The notes beneath the pieces were generated by a model. It saw only the letters and a list, made by a program, of their open reading frames with translations, made no database searches and had not been told where the DNA came from. The position numbers and the translations under genes were made by a program. A stretch of 64,000 nucleotides of DNA from Pseudomonas viridiflava (GTDB lineage Bacteria > Pseudomonadota > Gammaproteobacteria > Pseudomonadales > Pseudomonadaceae): assembly GCF_900591205.1 (NCBI RefSeq), contig NZ_UUPU01000074.1:20505-84504 (forward strand), written 5' to 3'. Positions 33,778 to 42,371 of the stretch are shown here, piece after piece. The number at the start of each line of letters is the position of its first letter. The stretch's first letter is position 1.

Positions 33778-35002
33778 ACTCACCATCCTGATTCCTAACT
33801 ACAATCGCGCCACTGCGCTGGCGCGTCTGCTCCAAAGCGCTTTCGACTCGATAACGCGCGCACAGGCGACAGACCAATGTGCAGTGCTTGTCGTAGATGA
33901 TTTTTCTACGGAAGATATTTCTCCGGTCGTAGAAAAATACAGCGCGCACTCAAACTTCCAATTCATGCACCAAGCGCAGAAATGTGGAAACGCCGAAACA
34001 GCATTCCTGAATTCAATGTCACACGTTAAAAGTGAATATTTTTGGTTGTTAGGAAACGACGATCAGATATCGTTAAATGGGGTTGAGCACATCCTCGAGC
34101 TTATAGCTGACTCACGCATAGGCTTCATACTGCTAAACCCAACACTCAACAAAGAAAAAACCGCTCGGCAGTATGTGCCGCTCCATTCAATCAGCCCGAC
34201 TGTATATTATGATAGGGCGGAGGACTTATTCCTCGACTTTGGTTTTGTCACCTCCACTACAACATTCCCTTGCTTGCTCGGCAAGACTGCACCCGTTGTA
34301 AACTTCCACACGCTTCACACGCTTAATAAATTCGCAAGGGTGTATTCACACAGCTTTACCTTATTCGGTGCATTCAAAGACGTGCCGGCACTCTTCGTGA
34401 CGACACCCATCGTCAGCTTCACGTTAAATGAAAGGCATGAAGAATTTCATAAACTGCTGAAACAATCGCCAGCCGGTATAGCCTTCTATCATCAATCTTT
34501 GGGGCTGGTCCGATTAATCCGCGAAACGGCGCGTATCACCGGGGCTAACATCTCAGCAATCGGCGCCGCAACAGAGGATGAAATCGACAAAGACAAAATG
34601 CACGTTTATACAACCCGCCTTTCATACTTCGTGGGCTCTTTCTTTATTGAGCAACTTTGCCGGGAGCTACTGAACATTATCAATCCTCAACCAGAGTTCG
34701 GCCACTTGGTTCGATCCGAATCAGATGAAGTCATGACAATCATTGAGGCTTTCGAGGACAACGAATTGCATACAATCTGTATTGATGCGCTGTCGGTGTT
34801 CAACTGGCAGGTGCCACCTGCCAGTTGGAAATATGGCTTTTTGCGGTCATCTCAATCAGCGATAAGAACCCTCGCCATAAAAAAACAGCGTACCGAAAAG
34901 GTAATCGTCGCAATCAACAGCCCAAGAAAGATATCAATAGACGGACATTCAGCGTCGAAATTACGCGGCGTTCAGGCGGGATACAACGGGAAACCCTTGT
35001 AG
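33767..35002 (+). CDS. Family 2 (GT-A) glycosyltransferase
   Basis: 411 residues. The start is a GTG at 33767 (AAGGGG 8 bases upstream), overlapping the preceding gene by 11 bases; reading from it gives the strand LTILIPNYNRATALARLLQSA, typical of GT2 enzymes. VLVVDDFSTED supplies the nucleotide-binding Asp residues and WLLGNDDQIS is the DxD-like metal site. The C-terminal 200 residues are helical and unassigned. The base composition is A+T-rich relative to flanking genes, suggesting transfer. It likely works with the preceding gene on a surface polysaccharide or LPS. Confidence 0.75.
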   Translation: MAYKLTILIPNYNRATALARLLQSAFDSITRAQATDQCAVLVVDDFSTEDISPVVEKYSAHSNFQFMHQAQKCGNAETAFLNSMSHVKSEYFWLLGNDDQISLNGVEHILELIADSRIGFILLNPTLNKEKTARQYVPLHSISPTVYYDRAEDLFLDFGFVTSTTTFPCLLGKTAPVVNFHTLHTLNKFARVYSHSFTLFGAFKDVPALFVTTPIVSFTLNERHEEFHKLLKQSPAGIAFYHQSLGLVRLIRETARITGANISAIGAATEDEIDKDKMHVYTTRLSYFVGSFFIEQLCRELLNIINPQPEFGHLVRSESDEVMTIIEAFEDNELHTICIDALSVFNWQVPPASWKYGFLRSSQSAIRTLAIKKQRTEKVIVAINSPRKISIDGHSASKLRGVQAGYNGKPL

Positions 35003-35384
35003 CGAGTGGGGTGCACAGAGTGTTGAGGCCGGCCTCTTTCAACCCGCCACGTGTGTATCCCTTTTGGCATCATCGGAGCGTTTATAGACGCCCGTATACA
35101 CATTCGTTTGGAATACGAACACTCACGCCCACCAAAGCTTCTCTCTCCTTATGGTCGTCGTTGATAGTGGCTGGAGAACACGCCCTTCATCCGAAAGCTC
35201 TTAGACACAACTTGAGGGTGATGCCATAAAACTACGGTTCGGATAAGCACGCGTGCCAGAAACGTGTGTGGGCCGTGATAGGCTTGTGTGATGCGTACCT
35301 GGGTCAGCATCCCGTGCGAGAAACTCACCAGCCGGATTCCCCTTTTATGCCCCAAACATTTTCAAACAAAGCTCTAAGCCACTG
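35003..35384. other. Intergenic region between the glycosyltransferases and mutS
   Basis: 382 bases. A GAGGCCGGCCTC palindrome near 35027-35038 might end the glycosyltransferase transcript, though without a T tract. The remainder should contain the mutS promoter. I see no gene, tRNA or attachment-site repeat in it. Confidence 0.4.
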
Positions 35385-37976
35385 ATGAATAAGCCAATTT
35401 CTGATTTATCTTCCCACACTCCGATGATGCAGCAGTACTGGCGCCTGAAGAACCAGCACCCTGATCAATTGATGTTCTATCGCATGGGCGACTTCTACGA
35501 GATCTTTTATGAAGACGCGAAGAAGGCCGCCAAGTTGCTCGACATCACCTTGACCGCACGTGGGCAATCGGCGGGGCAGTCGATTCCGATGTGTGGGATT
35601 CCTTACCATTCGTTGGAAGGCTACCTGGTCAAGCTGGTGAAGCTGGGCGAGTCGGTGGTGATCTGTGAGCAGATCGGCGACCCGGCGACGAGCAAAGGGC
35701 CGGTGGAACGTCAGGTGGTGCGCATTATTACGCCGGGCACCGTGAGTGATGAGGCGTTGCTGGATGAGCGTCGCGATAACTTGATCGCCGCCGTATTGGG
35801 CGATGAGCGTTTGTTCGGCCTTTCGGTGCTGGATATCACCAGCGGCAATTTCAGCGTGCTGGAGATCAAGGGTTGGGAGAACCTGCTGGCGGAGCTGGAG
35901 CGCATCAATCCGGTGGAGTTGTTGATCCCGGATGATTGGCCGAAGGACTTGCCGGCGGAGAAGCGTCGTGGGACCAAGCGTCGTGCGCCGTGGGATTTCG
36001 AGCGTGATTCCGCACTGAAAAGCCTGTGCCAGCAATTCTCGGTGCAGGACCTTAAAGGCTTCGGCTGCGAAACCCTTACCCTGGCCATCGGCGCTGCCGG
36101 TTGCCTGCTCGGTTACGCCAAGGAAACTCAGCGCACCGCCTTGCCGCACTTGCGCAGCCTGCGCCATGAGCGCCTGGACGACACCGTGGTGCTCGATGGT
36201 GCGAGCCGCCGCAACCTGGAACTGGACACCAACCTGGCCGGGGGTCGCGACAATACCCTGCAATCGGTGGTCGACCGCTGCCAGACCGCCATGGGCAGCC
36301 GTTTGCTGACGCGTTGGCTGAACCGTCCGCTGCGCGACCTGACGGTACTGCAAGCGCGTCAAACGTCTATTACCTGCCTGCTGGACGGCTATCGCTTTGA
36401 AAAGCTGCAGCCGCAGTTGAAGGAAATCGGCGATATCGAGCGCATCCTGGCGCGGATCGGCCTGCGTAATGCGCGGCCGCGTGACCTGGCGCGCCTGCGC
36501 GACGCCCTCGGCGCCTTGCCGCAGCTGCAAGTGGCGATGACTGAACTGGACACGCCACACCTGCAACGGTTGGCCGTGACTGCCGGCACCTACCCGGAAC
36601 TGGCGGCGCTGCTGGAAAAAGCCATCATCGACAACCCGCCGGCGATCATCCGTGACGGCGGCGTGCTGAAGACCGGTTACGACAGCGAACTGGATGAGCT
36701 GCAGTCCCTGAGCGAAAACGCCGGGCAGTTCCTGATTGACCTGGAAGCCCGCGAAAAGGCCCGCACCGGCCTGGCCAACCTGAAGGTCGGCTACAACCGT
36801 GTGCATGGCTATTTTATCGAGTTGCCGAGCAAGCAGGCCGAATCGGCGCCCATCGACTATCAGCGTCGTCAAACGCTTAAAGGTGCCGAGCGCTTTATCA
36901 CGCCGGAGCTGAAAGAATTCGAAGACAAGGCGCTGTCGGCCAAAAGCCGTGCTCTGGCGCGGGAAAAGATGCTCTACGAGGCCCTGCTGGAAGATTTGAT
37001 CAGCCAGTTGGCGCCGCTGCAGGACACCGCCGCCGCCCTGGCGGAGCTGGATGTACTGAGCAACCTCGCCGAACGCGCATTGAACCTTGACCTGAATTGC
37101 CCACGGTTTGTCAGCGAGCCGTGCATGCGCATCGTGCAAGGGCGTCACCCGGTGGTGGAGCAGGTGTTGACCACACCGTTCGTCGCCAACGACCTGTCGC
37201 TGGATGACGACACCCGCATGCTGGTGATCACCGGTCCGAACATGGGCGGTAAATCCACCTACATGCGCCAGACCGCGTTGATCGTGTTGCTGGCGCATAT
37301 CGGCAGCTTCGTGCCGGCGGCCAGTTGCGAGTTGTCCCTGGTCGACCGCATTTTCACGCGGATCGGTTCCAGCGATGACCTGGCCGGTGGCCGTTCGACC
37401 TTTATGGTGGAAATGAGCGAAACCGCCAACATTCTGCACAACGCCACCGAACGCAGCCTGGTGCTGATGGACGAAGTCGGTCGCGGCACCAGCACCTTCG
37501 ACGGCCTGTCCCTGGCGTGGGCGGCGGCCGAGCGTTTGGCGCATCTGCGTGCCTACACGCTGTTTGCCACTCACTATTTCGAGCTGACGGTGCTGCCGGA
37601 AAGCGAGCCACTGGTGGCCAACGTGCATCTTAATGCCACCGAGCACAACGAACGCATCGTGTTCCTGCACCACGTACTGCCTGGGCCGGCCAGCCAGAGT
37701 TATGGCCTGGCCGTAGCGCAATTGGCCGGTGTGCCGAACGATGTGATCACCCGTGCACGCGAACACCTCAGCCGCCTGGAAACCACGGCGCTACCCCATG
37801 AAACCGTGGTGGCAAGCCCGGCCAAGGCCACGAGCAAACCCAGCGCGCCGCACCAGAGCGATATGTTCGCCAGCCTGCCGCATCCGGTGCTGGATGAGTT
37901 GGCCAAGCTTGACCTAGACGGCTTGACCCCGCGTAAAGCGCTCGAAATGTTATATGCACTGCAAGTTCGGATATAA
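35385..37976 (+). CDS. mutS: DNA mismatch repair protein MutS
   Basis: 863 residues, full length. The mismatch-binding motif is GDFYEIF (Phe-X-Glu) near residue 33-39; the ATPase has Walker A TGPNMGGKST, DEVGRGTSTFDG and the conserved FATHYFELT. A C-terminal tetramerisation region follows. In fluorescent pseudomonads mutS borders the tailocin insertion, opposite cinA, as here. Confidence 0.98.
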   Translation: MNKPISDLSSHTPMMQQYWRLKNQHPDQLMFYRMGDFYEIFYEDAKKAAKLLDITLTARGQSAGQSIPMCGIPYHSLEGYLVKLVKLGESVVICEQIGDPATSKGPVERQVVRIITPGTVSDEALLDERRDNLIAAVLGDERLFGLSVLDITSGNFSVLEIKGWENLLAELERINPVELLIPDDWPKDLPAEKRRGTKRRAPWDFERDSALKSLCQQFSVQDLKGFGCETLTLAIGAAGCLLGYAKETQRTALPHLRSLRHERLDDTVVLDGASRRNLELDTNLAGGRDNTLQSVVDRCQTAMGSRLLTRWLNRPLRDLTVLQARQTSITCLLDGYRFEKLQPQLKEIGDIERILARIGLRNARPRDLARLRDALGALPQLQVAMTELDTPHLQRLAVTAGTYPELAALLEKAIIDNPPAIIRDGGVLKTGYDSELDELQSLSENAGQFLIDLEAREKARTGLANLKVGYNRVHGYFIELPSKQAESAPIDYQRRQTLKGAERFITPELKEFEDKALSAKSRALAREKMLYEALLEDLISQLAPLQDTAAALAELDVLSNLAERALNLDLNCPRFVSEPCMRIVQGRHPVVEQVLTTPFVANDLSLDDDTRMLVITGPNMGGKSTYMRQTALIVLLAHIGSFVPAASCELSLVDRIFTRIGSSDDLAGGRSTFMVEMSETANILHNATERSLVLMDEVGRGTSTFDGLSLAWAAAERLAHLRAYTLFATHYFELTVLPESEPLVANVHLNATEHNERIVFLHHVLPGPASQSYGLAVAQLAGVPNDVITRAREHLSRLETTALPHETVVASPAKATSKPSAPHQSDMFASLPHPVLDELAKLDLDGLTPRKALEMLYALQVRI

Positions 37977-38118
37977 CGCAGACGCTTGCAAGCTGGTAGA
38001 CTCTCGCGCGGTTTGGGATGCTGCGGGCTTTTAGCCTGGCCTGCAGACTATCGCTCCCAAACCTCGCGAGCCCTGCCACAAAGGGTTTCGCTGCCGCCGC
38101 CTGAGGAGAAAATTAGAA

Positions 38119-38442
38119 ATGACCTTCGTCGTTACCGACAACTGCATCAAGTGCAAGTACACCGACTGCGTCGAAGTGTGTCCGGTGGACTGCTTCTACG
38201 AAGGCCCGAACTTCCTGGTTATTCACCCGGACGAGTGCATCGACTGCGCCCTGTGTGAACCAGAATGCCCGGCCGTCGCTATTTTCTCCGAGGACGAAGT
38301 CCCGGCAGAGATGCATGAATTTATTCAGCTGAACGTGGAGCTGGCGGAAGTCTGGCCGAACATCACTGAACGCAAAGACCCGATGCCAGACGCTGACGAG
38401 TGGGATGGTAAAAAGGGCAAGATCGCCGACCTGCAACGCTGA
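38119..38442 (+). CDS. fdxA: Seven-iron ferredoxin FdxA
   Basis: 107 residues. It carries the [3Fe-4S]/[4Fe-4S] cysteine pattern CIKCKYTDCVEVCPVDCF and CIDCALCEPECP and the extended C-terminal tail of Azotobacter-type ferredoxins. GAGGAG precedes the ATG. It is followed by a terminator and then by rsmZ on the opposite strand, the usual fdxA-rsmZ pairing of Pseudomonas. Confidence 0.97.
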   Translation: MTFVVTDNCIKCKYTDCVEVCPVDCFYEGPNFLVIHPDECIDCALCEPECPAVAIFSEDEVPAEMHEFIQLNVELAEVWPNITERKDPMPDADEWDGKKGKIADLQR

Positions 38443-38459
38443 CAGCGTCCGTCGACCTG

Positions 38460-38483
38460 AAAAGGCCCCTTGCGGGCCTTTTT
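38460..38483 (+). terminator. Terminator of fdxA
   Basis: AAAAGGCCCC and CGGGCCTTTTT form a stem with a short loop, ending in five T, 18 bases after the fdxA stop. Confidence 0.9.
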
Positions 38484-38520
38484 GCGTTTCTGCGGCTTGG
38501 GTTTTACTTTTCTACAGGCA

Positions 38521-38653
38521 AAAAAAAGGGGCGGTATGACCCGCCCACATTTTTTCCCTAGTCCCTGTATTCCTTTTCATCATCCTGATGAATCGCATCC
38601 TGCGACGTTCCTTCGAACCATCGTTCCTTGATGGCTGTGCCAATCCGTGGACA
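38521..38653 (-). ncRNA. rsmZ: RsmZ small regulatory RNA
   Basis: The minus strand from about 38653 reads TGTCCACGGATTGGCACAGC and onward, as in RsmZ of P. fluorescens CHA0. It contains eight GGA triplets. At least three are in hairpin loops: CCATC/GATGG with AAGGAAC, TCGC/GCGA with AGGAT, and TTCATC/GATGAA with AGGAT. It ends in a GGGCGG/CCGCCC hairpin with seven or eight T (38520-38546). RsmZ titrates RsmA/RsmE to relieve translational repression of secondary metabolism and biofilm genes. TAAGAT at 38662-38667 is a plausible -10, and the GacA box is about 180 bases upstream. Confidence 0.92.
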
Positions 38654-38825
38654 CAGGGCTGATCTTAGAGAGTTCCAAAGGAAGTTCAACGGGATCCAAC
38701 CTGTCGCCTGGCAGGCACAAGCACTCAAACAGATATAAATAATTGTTATATTTCAAATAGATAGAAAAATCTCAGGTGAATTCGAGACGTCCACGCCCGG
38801 CAAAAAACCCAAACACTTACGAAAA

Positions 38826-38843
38826 AGTAAGCGAATGCTTACA
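38826..38843 (-). promoter_or_regulatory. GacA upstream activating sequence of rsmZ
   Basis: On the minus strand TGTAAGCATTCGCTTACT matches the Gac/Rsm UAS (TGTAAG-N6-CTTACA) at all but the last base. It lies 173-190 bases before the predicted rsmZ start, the spacing known for rsmZ promoters. Confidence 0.88.
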
Positions 38844-38895
38844 CGCGCAATTGAGAAAAAGTGTCATTGGGAAGCGTTGACCGATCTGCGGGCAA

Positions 38896-38925
38896 GAAAA
38901 AGCCCCGACAGTGTCGAGGCTTCTT
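38896..38925 (-). terminator. Terminator of mrp
   Basis: On the minus strand AAGCCTCGACA and TGTCGGGGCTTTTTC form a stem with one mismatch, ending in a T run, 15 bases after the mrp stop. Confidence 0.8.
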
Positions 38926-38939
38926 TTCCTTCAGCGGGA

Positions 38940-40034
38940 TCAGTCGTCGCTGACCGTAATCGTCGGCATTGCCGGCGCGGCTGCTTCCTGTAGAACGATC
39001 CGGGCACCGACATGACGGGCCAGTTCCTGATAGATCATGGCAATCTGGCCATCGGGCTCTGCGGCCACCGTGGGTTTGCCACCATCGGCCTGCTCACGAA
39101 TGCCCATCGACAGCGGCAACGAGGCCAGCAGCTCAACGCCGTATTGGGTGGCCAGCTTTTCACCGCCGCCCTCACCGAACAGATGTTCGGCATGCCCGCA
39201 GTTTGAGCAGATGTGTACCGCCATGTTTTCCACGACGCCCAGTACCGGGATATTGACCTTGCGGAACATCTCCACGCCTTTCTTCGCATCCAGCAGCGCC
39301 AGGTCCTGGGGCGTGGTCACGATCACCGAACCGGCCACCGGGACTTTCTGCGCGAGGGTCAATTGGATATCACCGGTGCCTGGCGGCATGTCGATCACCA
39401 GATAGTCCAGGTCGCCCCAGGCAGTCTGGGTGACCAGTTGCAGCAACGCCCCGGAGACCATCGGCCCGCGCCAGACCATCGGCGTGTTGTCATCGGTGAG
39501 GAAGGCCATGGACATCACCTCCACCCCCATCGACTCAATCGGCACGAACCACTTCTGGTCCTTGACCTTGGGCCGCGTGCCTTCGGCAATGCCGAACATC
39601 ACGCCCTGGCTCGGGCCATAGATATCGGCGTCGAGAATGCCCACGCGCGCGCCTTCACGGGCCAGCGCCAAGGCCAGGTTGGCGGCGGTGGTGGATTTGC
39701 CCACGCCGCCCTTGCCCGAGGCCACGGCGACCACATTCTTGACGTTAGCCAAACCCGGGATCTGTGCCTGGGCCTTGTGCGCGGCGATCACGCACTGGAT
39801 GTCGACCTTGGCCGAACGCACACCGTCCAGGCCCTCGATGGCCATTTGCAGCATCTGCGCCCAACCGTTCTTGAACAGGCCGGCGGCATAGCCCAGTTCC
39901 ATTTGGACCGACACCTGGTCGCCCTGGACCTCGATGGCGCGTACACAGCCGGCACTGACCGGGTCCTGGTTCAAATAGGGGTCGGTGTACTGGCGAAGGA
40001 CGGCTTCCACCGCTGCGCGATTGACGGCGCTCAT
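38940..40034 (-). CDS. mrp: Iron-sulfur cluster carrier protein Mrp/ApbC
   Basis: 364 residues. The N-terminal DUF59/MIP18-like domain (1-90) is followed by a ParA-type ATPase with the deviant Walker A GKGGVGKSTTAANLA; CSNCGHAEH near the C terminus gives the CxxC that carries the [4Fe-4S] cluster. It transfers clusters to apoproteins. It is divergent from metG across a 172-bp promoter region, a pairing common in proteobacteria. Confidence 0.95.
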   Translation of the reverse strand: MSAVNRAAVEAVLRQYTDPYLNQDPVSAGCVRAIEVQGDQVSVQMELGYAAGLFKNGWAQMLQMAIEGLDGVRSAKVDIQCVIAAHKAQAQIPGLANVKNVVAVASGKGGVGKSTTAANLALALAREGARVGILDADIYGPSQGVMFGIAEGTRPKVKDQKWFVPIESMGVEVMSMAFLTDDNTPMVWRGPMVSGALLQLVTQTAWGDLDYLVIDMPPGTGDIQLTLAQKVPVAGSVIVTTPQDLALLDAKKGVEMFRKVNIPVLGVVENMAVHICSNCGHAEHLFGEGGGEKLATQYGVELLASLPLSMGIREQADGGKPTVAAEPDGQIAMIYQELARHVGARIVLQEAAAPAMPTITVSDD

Positions 40035-40206
40035 GGGCTACTCCCGAAAAAAGACTGACTGAAACAGGCGGCTATCCTAACCGTTCCAGCGCCGTTACGG
40101 CATGCTTTCGCAGGTGAGGAAGATTCTGAAACAGCGCCACGGGGTGAAATAAATTTCCCGGCGCTTTATAGTGGCCGACCTCCGTTTCATCAAGTAGCCG
40201 AGCCCC

Positions 40207-42258
40207 ATGTCCGAGCCACGCAAGATCCTCGTCACCAGCGCCCTGCCCTATGCCAATGGTTCCATCCATCTTGGCCATATGCTTGAGTACATCCAGACCG
40301 ATATGTGGGTGCGCTTCCAGAAGCATCGCGGCAACCAATGCATTTATGTCTGCGCGGACGACGCCCACGGTTCGGCCATCATGTTGCGCGCCGAAAAGGA
40401 AGGCATCACCCCGGAACAACTGATCGCCAATGTCCAGGCTGAACACAGCGCCGACTTTGCCGAGTTCCTGGTGGATTTCGACAACTTCCACTCGACCCAC
40501 TCCGAAGAAAACCGCGAGCTGTCGAGCCAGATCTACAAGCGTCTGCGCGACGCCGGGCACATTGCCACGCGTTCGATCACGCAGTATTTCGACCCGGAAA
40601 AGAAAATGTTCCTGGCCGACCGCTTCATCAAGGGCACCTGCCCGAAGTGCGGCACTGAAGACCAGTACGGCGACAACTGCGAGAAGTGCGGTGCCACCTA
40701 TGCACCCACCGACCTGAAGAACCCGCGCTCGGCCATCTCCGGCGCCATCCCGGTGCTCAAGGATTCCCAGCACTTCTTCTTCAAGCTCCCGGATTTCCAG
40801 CAGATGCTGCAAACCTGGACGCGCAGCGGCACCTTGCAGGACGCCGTGGCCAACAAAATCGCCGAGTGGCTGGATGCCGGCCTGCAACAATGGGACATCT
40901 CCCGCGATGCGCCGTACTTCGGTTTCGAGATTCCGGATGAGCCGGGCAAGTACTTCTATGTGTGGCTGGACGCGCCGATCGGCTACATGGCCAGCTTCAA
41001 GAACCTGTGTGACCGCACGCCTGCGCTTAACTTCGACGCGTTCTGGGCCAAGGATTCCACCGCCGAGCTGTACCACTTCATCGGCAAGGACATCGTCAAT
41101 TTCCACGCCCTGTTCTGGCCGGCAATGCTCGAGGGTTCGGGCTACCGCAAGCCAACCGGCATCGCCGTGCACGGCTACCTGACCGTCAACGGCCAGAAGA
41201 TGTCCAAGTCCCGTGGCACCTTTATCAAGGCGCGCACCTACCTGGACCACCTGTCGCCGGAATACCTGCGCTACTACTACGCCTCCAAGCTGGGCCGTGG
41301 TGTCGACGACCTCGACCTGAACCTGGAAGACTTCGTACAGAAGGTCAACTCGGACCTGGTCGGCAAAGTCGTCAACATCGCCAGCCGTTGCGCCGGTTTT
41401 ATCCAGAAGGGCAACGCCGGCCTGCTGGTGGCGGAGAACGCGGCGCCGGAACTGACCGACGCTTTCCTGGCCGCCGCGCCAAGCATTGCCGACGCTTATG
41501 AAGCCCGCGACTTTGCCCGTGCCATGCGCGAGATCATGGGCCTGGCCGACCGCGCCAACGCGTGGATCGCCGACAAGGCACCGTGGTCGCTGAACAAGCA
41601 GGAAGGCAAGCAAGCTGAAGTGCAGGCGATCTGCGCCACAGGCGTCAACCTGTTCCGCCAGCTGGTGATCTTCCTCAAGCCGGTACTGCCGTTGCTGGCC
41701 GCCGATGCCGAGGCGTTCCTCAATGTCGCGCCGCTGACCTGGAACGACCACGCCACCTTGCTCAGCAACCATCAGTTGAACGAGTTCAAGGCGCTGATGA
41801 CCCGTATCGACCCGGTGAAAGTACAGGCCATGACCGATGCTTCGAAAGAAGACCTGGTCGCCAGCCAGACCGACACCGGCGAATCGGCACCGGCCGGTAA
41901 CGGCGAGTTGGCCAAGGACCCGATTAGCGCAGAAATCGACTTCGACGCCTTTGCTGCCGTGGACCTGCGCGTGGCGCTGATCGTCAAGGCCGAAGCCGTG
42001 GAAGGTGCCGACAAGCTGCTGCGCCTGACCCTTGACCTCGGTGGTGAGCAACGCAACGTGTTCTCCGGGATCAAGAGCGCTTATCCGGACCCATCCAAAC
42101 TCGACGGTCGCCTGACCATGATGATCGCCAACCTCAAGCCACGGAAAATGAAGTTCGGTATTTCCGAAGGCATGGTGATGGCGGCCGGCCCTGGTGGCGA
42201 AGAAATCTACCTGCTGAGCCCTGACAGCGGCGCGAAGCCGGGTCAACGTATCAAGTAA
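40207..42258 (+). CDS. metG: Methionyl-tRNA synthetase MetG
   Basis: 683 residues. Class I motifs are HIGH-like SIHLGHM and KMSKS (GQKMSKSRGTF); the zinc knob is CPKCGTEDQYGDNCEKCG; the C-terminal about 110 residues form the dimerising tRNA-binding EMAP-type domain (DLRVALIVKAEAVEGADKLL). It charges tRNA-Met and initiator tRNA. Confidence 0.98.
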   Translation: MSEPRKILVTSALPYANGSIHLGHMLEYIQTDMWVRFQKHRGNQCIYVCADDAHGSAIMLRAEKEGITPEQLIANVQAEHSADFAEFLVDFDNFHSTHSEENRELSSQIYKRLRDAGHIATRSITQYFDPEKKMFLADRFIKGTCPKCGTEDQYGDNCEKCGATYAPTDLKNPRSAISGAIPVLKDSQHFFFKLPDFQQMLQTWTRSGTLQDAVANKIAEWLDAGLQQWDISRDAPYFGFEIPDEPGKYFYVWLDAPIGYMASFKNLCDRTPALNFDAFWAKDSTAELYHFIGKDIVNFHALFWPAMLEGSGYRKPTGIAVHGYLTVNGQKMSKSRGTFIKARTYLDHLSPEYLRYYYASKLGRGVDDLDLNLEDFVQKVNSDLVGKVVNIASRCAGFIQKGNAGLLVAENAAPELTDAFLAAAPSIADAYEARDFARAMREIMGLADRANAWIADKAPWSLNKQEGKQAEVQAICATGVNLFRQLVIFLKPVLPLLAADAEAFLNVAPLTWNDHATLLSNHQLNEFKALMTRIDPVKVQAMTDASKEDLVASQTDTGESAPAGNGELAKDPISAEIDFDAFAAVDLRVALIVKAEAVEGADKLLRLTLDLGGEQRNVFSGIKSAYPDPSKLDGRLTMMIANLKPRKMKFGISEGMVMAAGPGGEEIYLLSPDSGAKPGQRIK

Positions 42259-42270
42259 GCCCTGCAAAAT

Positions 42271-42299
42271 AGCCCTGTCGCTTCGGCGATGGGGCTTTT
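42271..42299 (+). terminator. Terminator of metG
   Basis: AGCCCTGTCGC-TTCG-GCGATGGGGCT is an imperfect stem with a stable TTCG tetraloop, followed by TTTT. Confidence 0.8.
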
Positions 42300-42371
42300 C
42301 AGCTAGTCCCCCCTTCCCGCTAGCCGGATAATCAGGCCCTGTTTGTCTACCGGCATGCCAATGATCACCTC

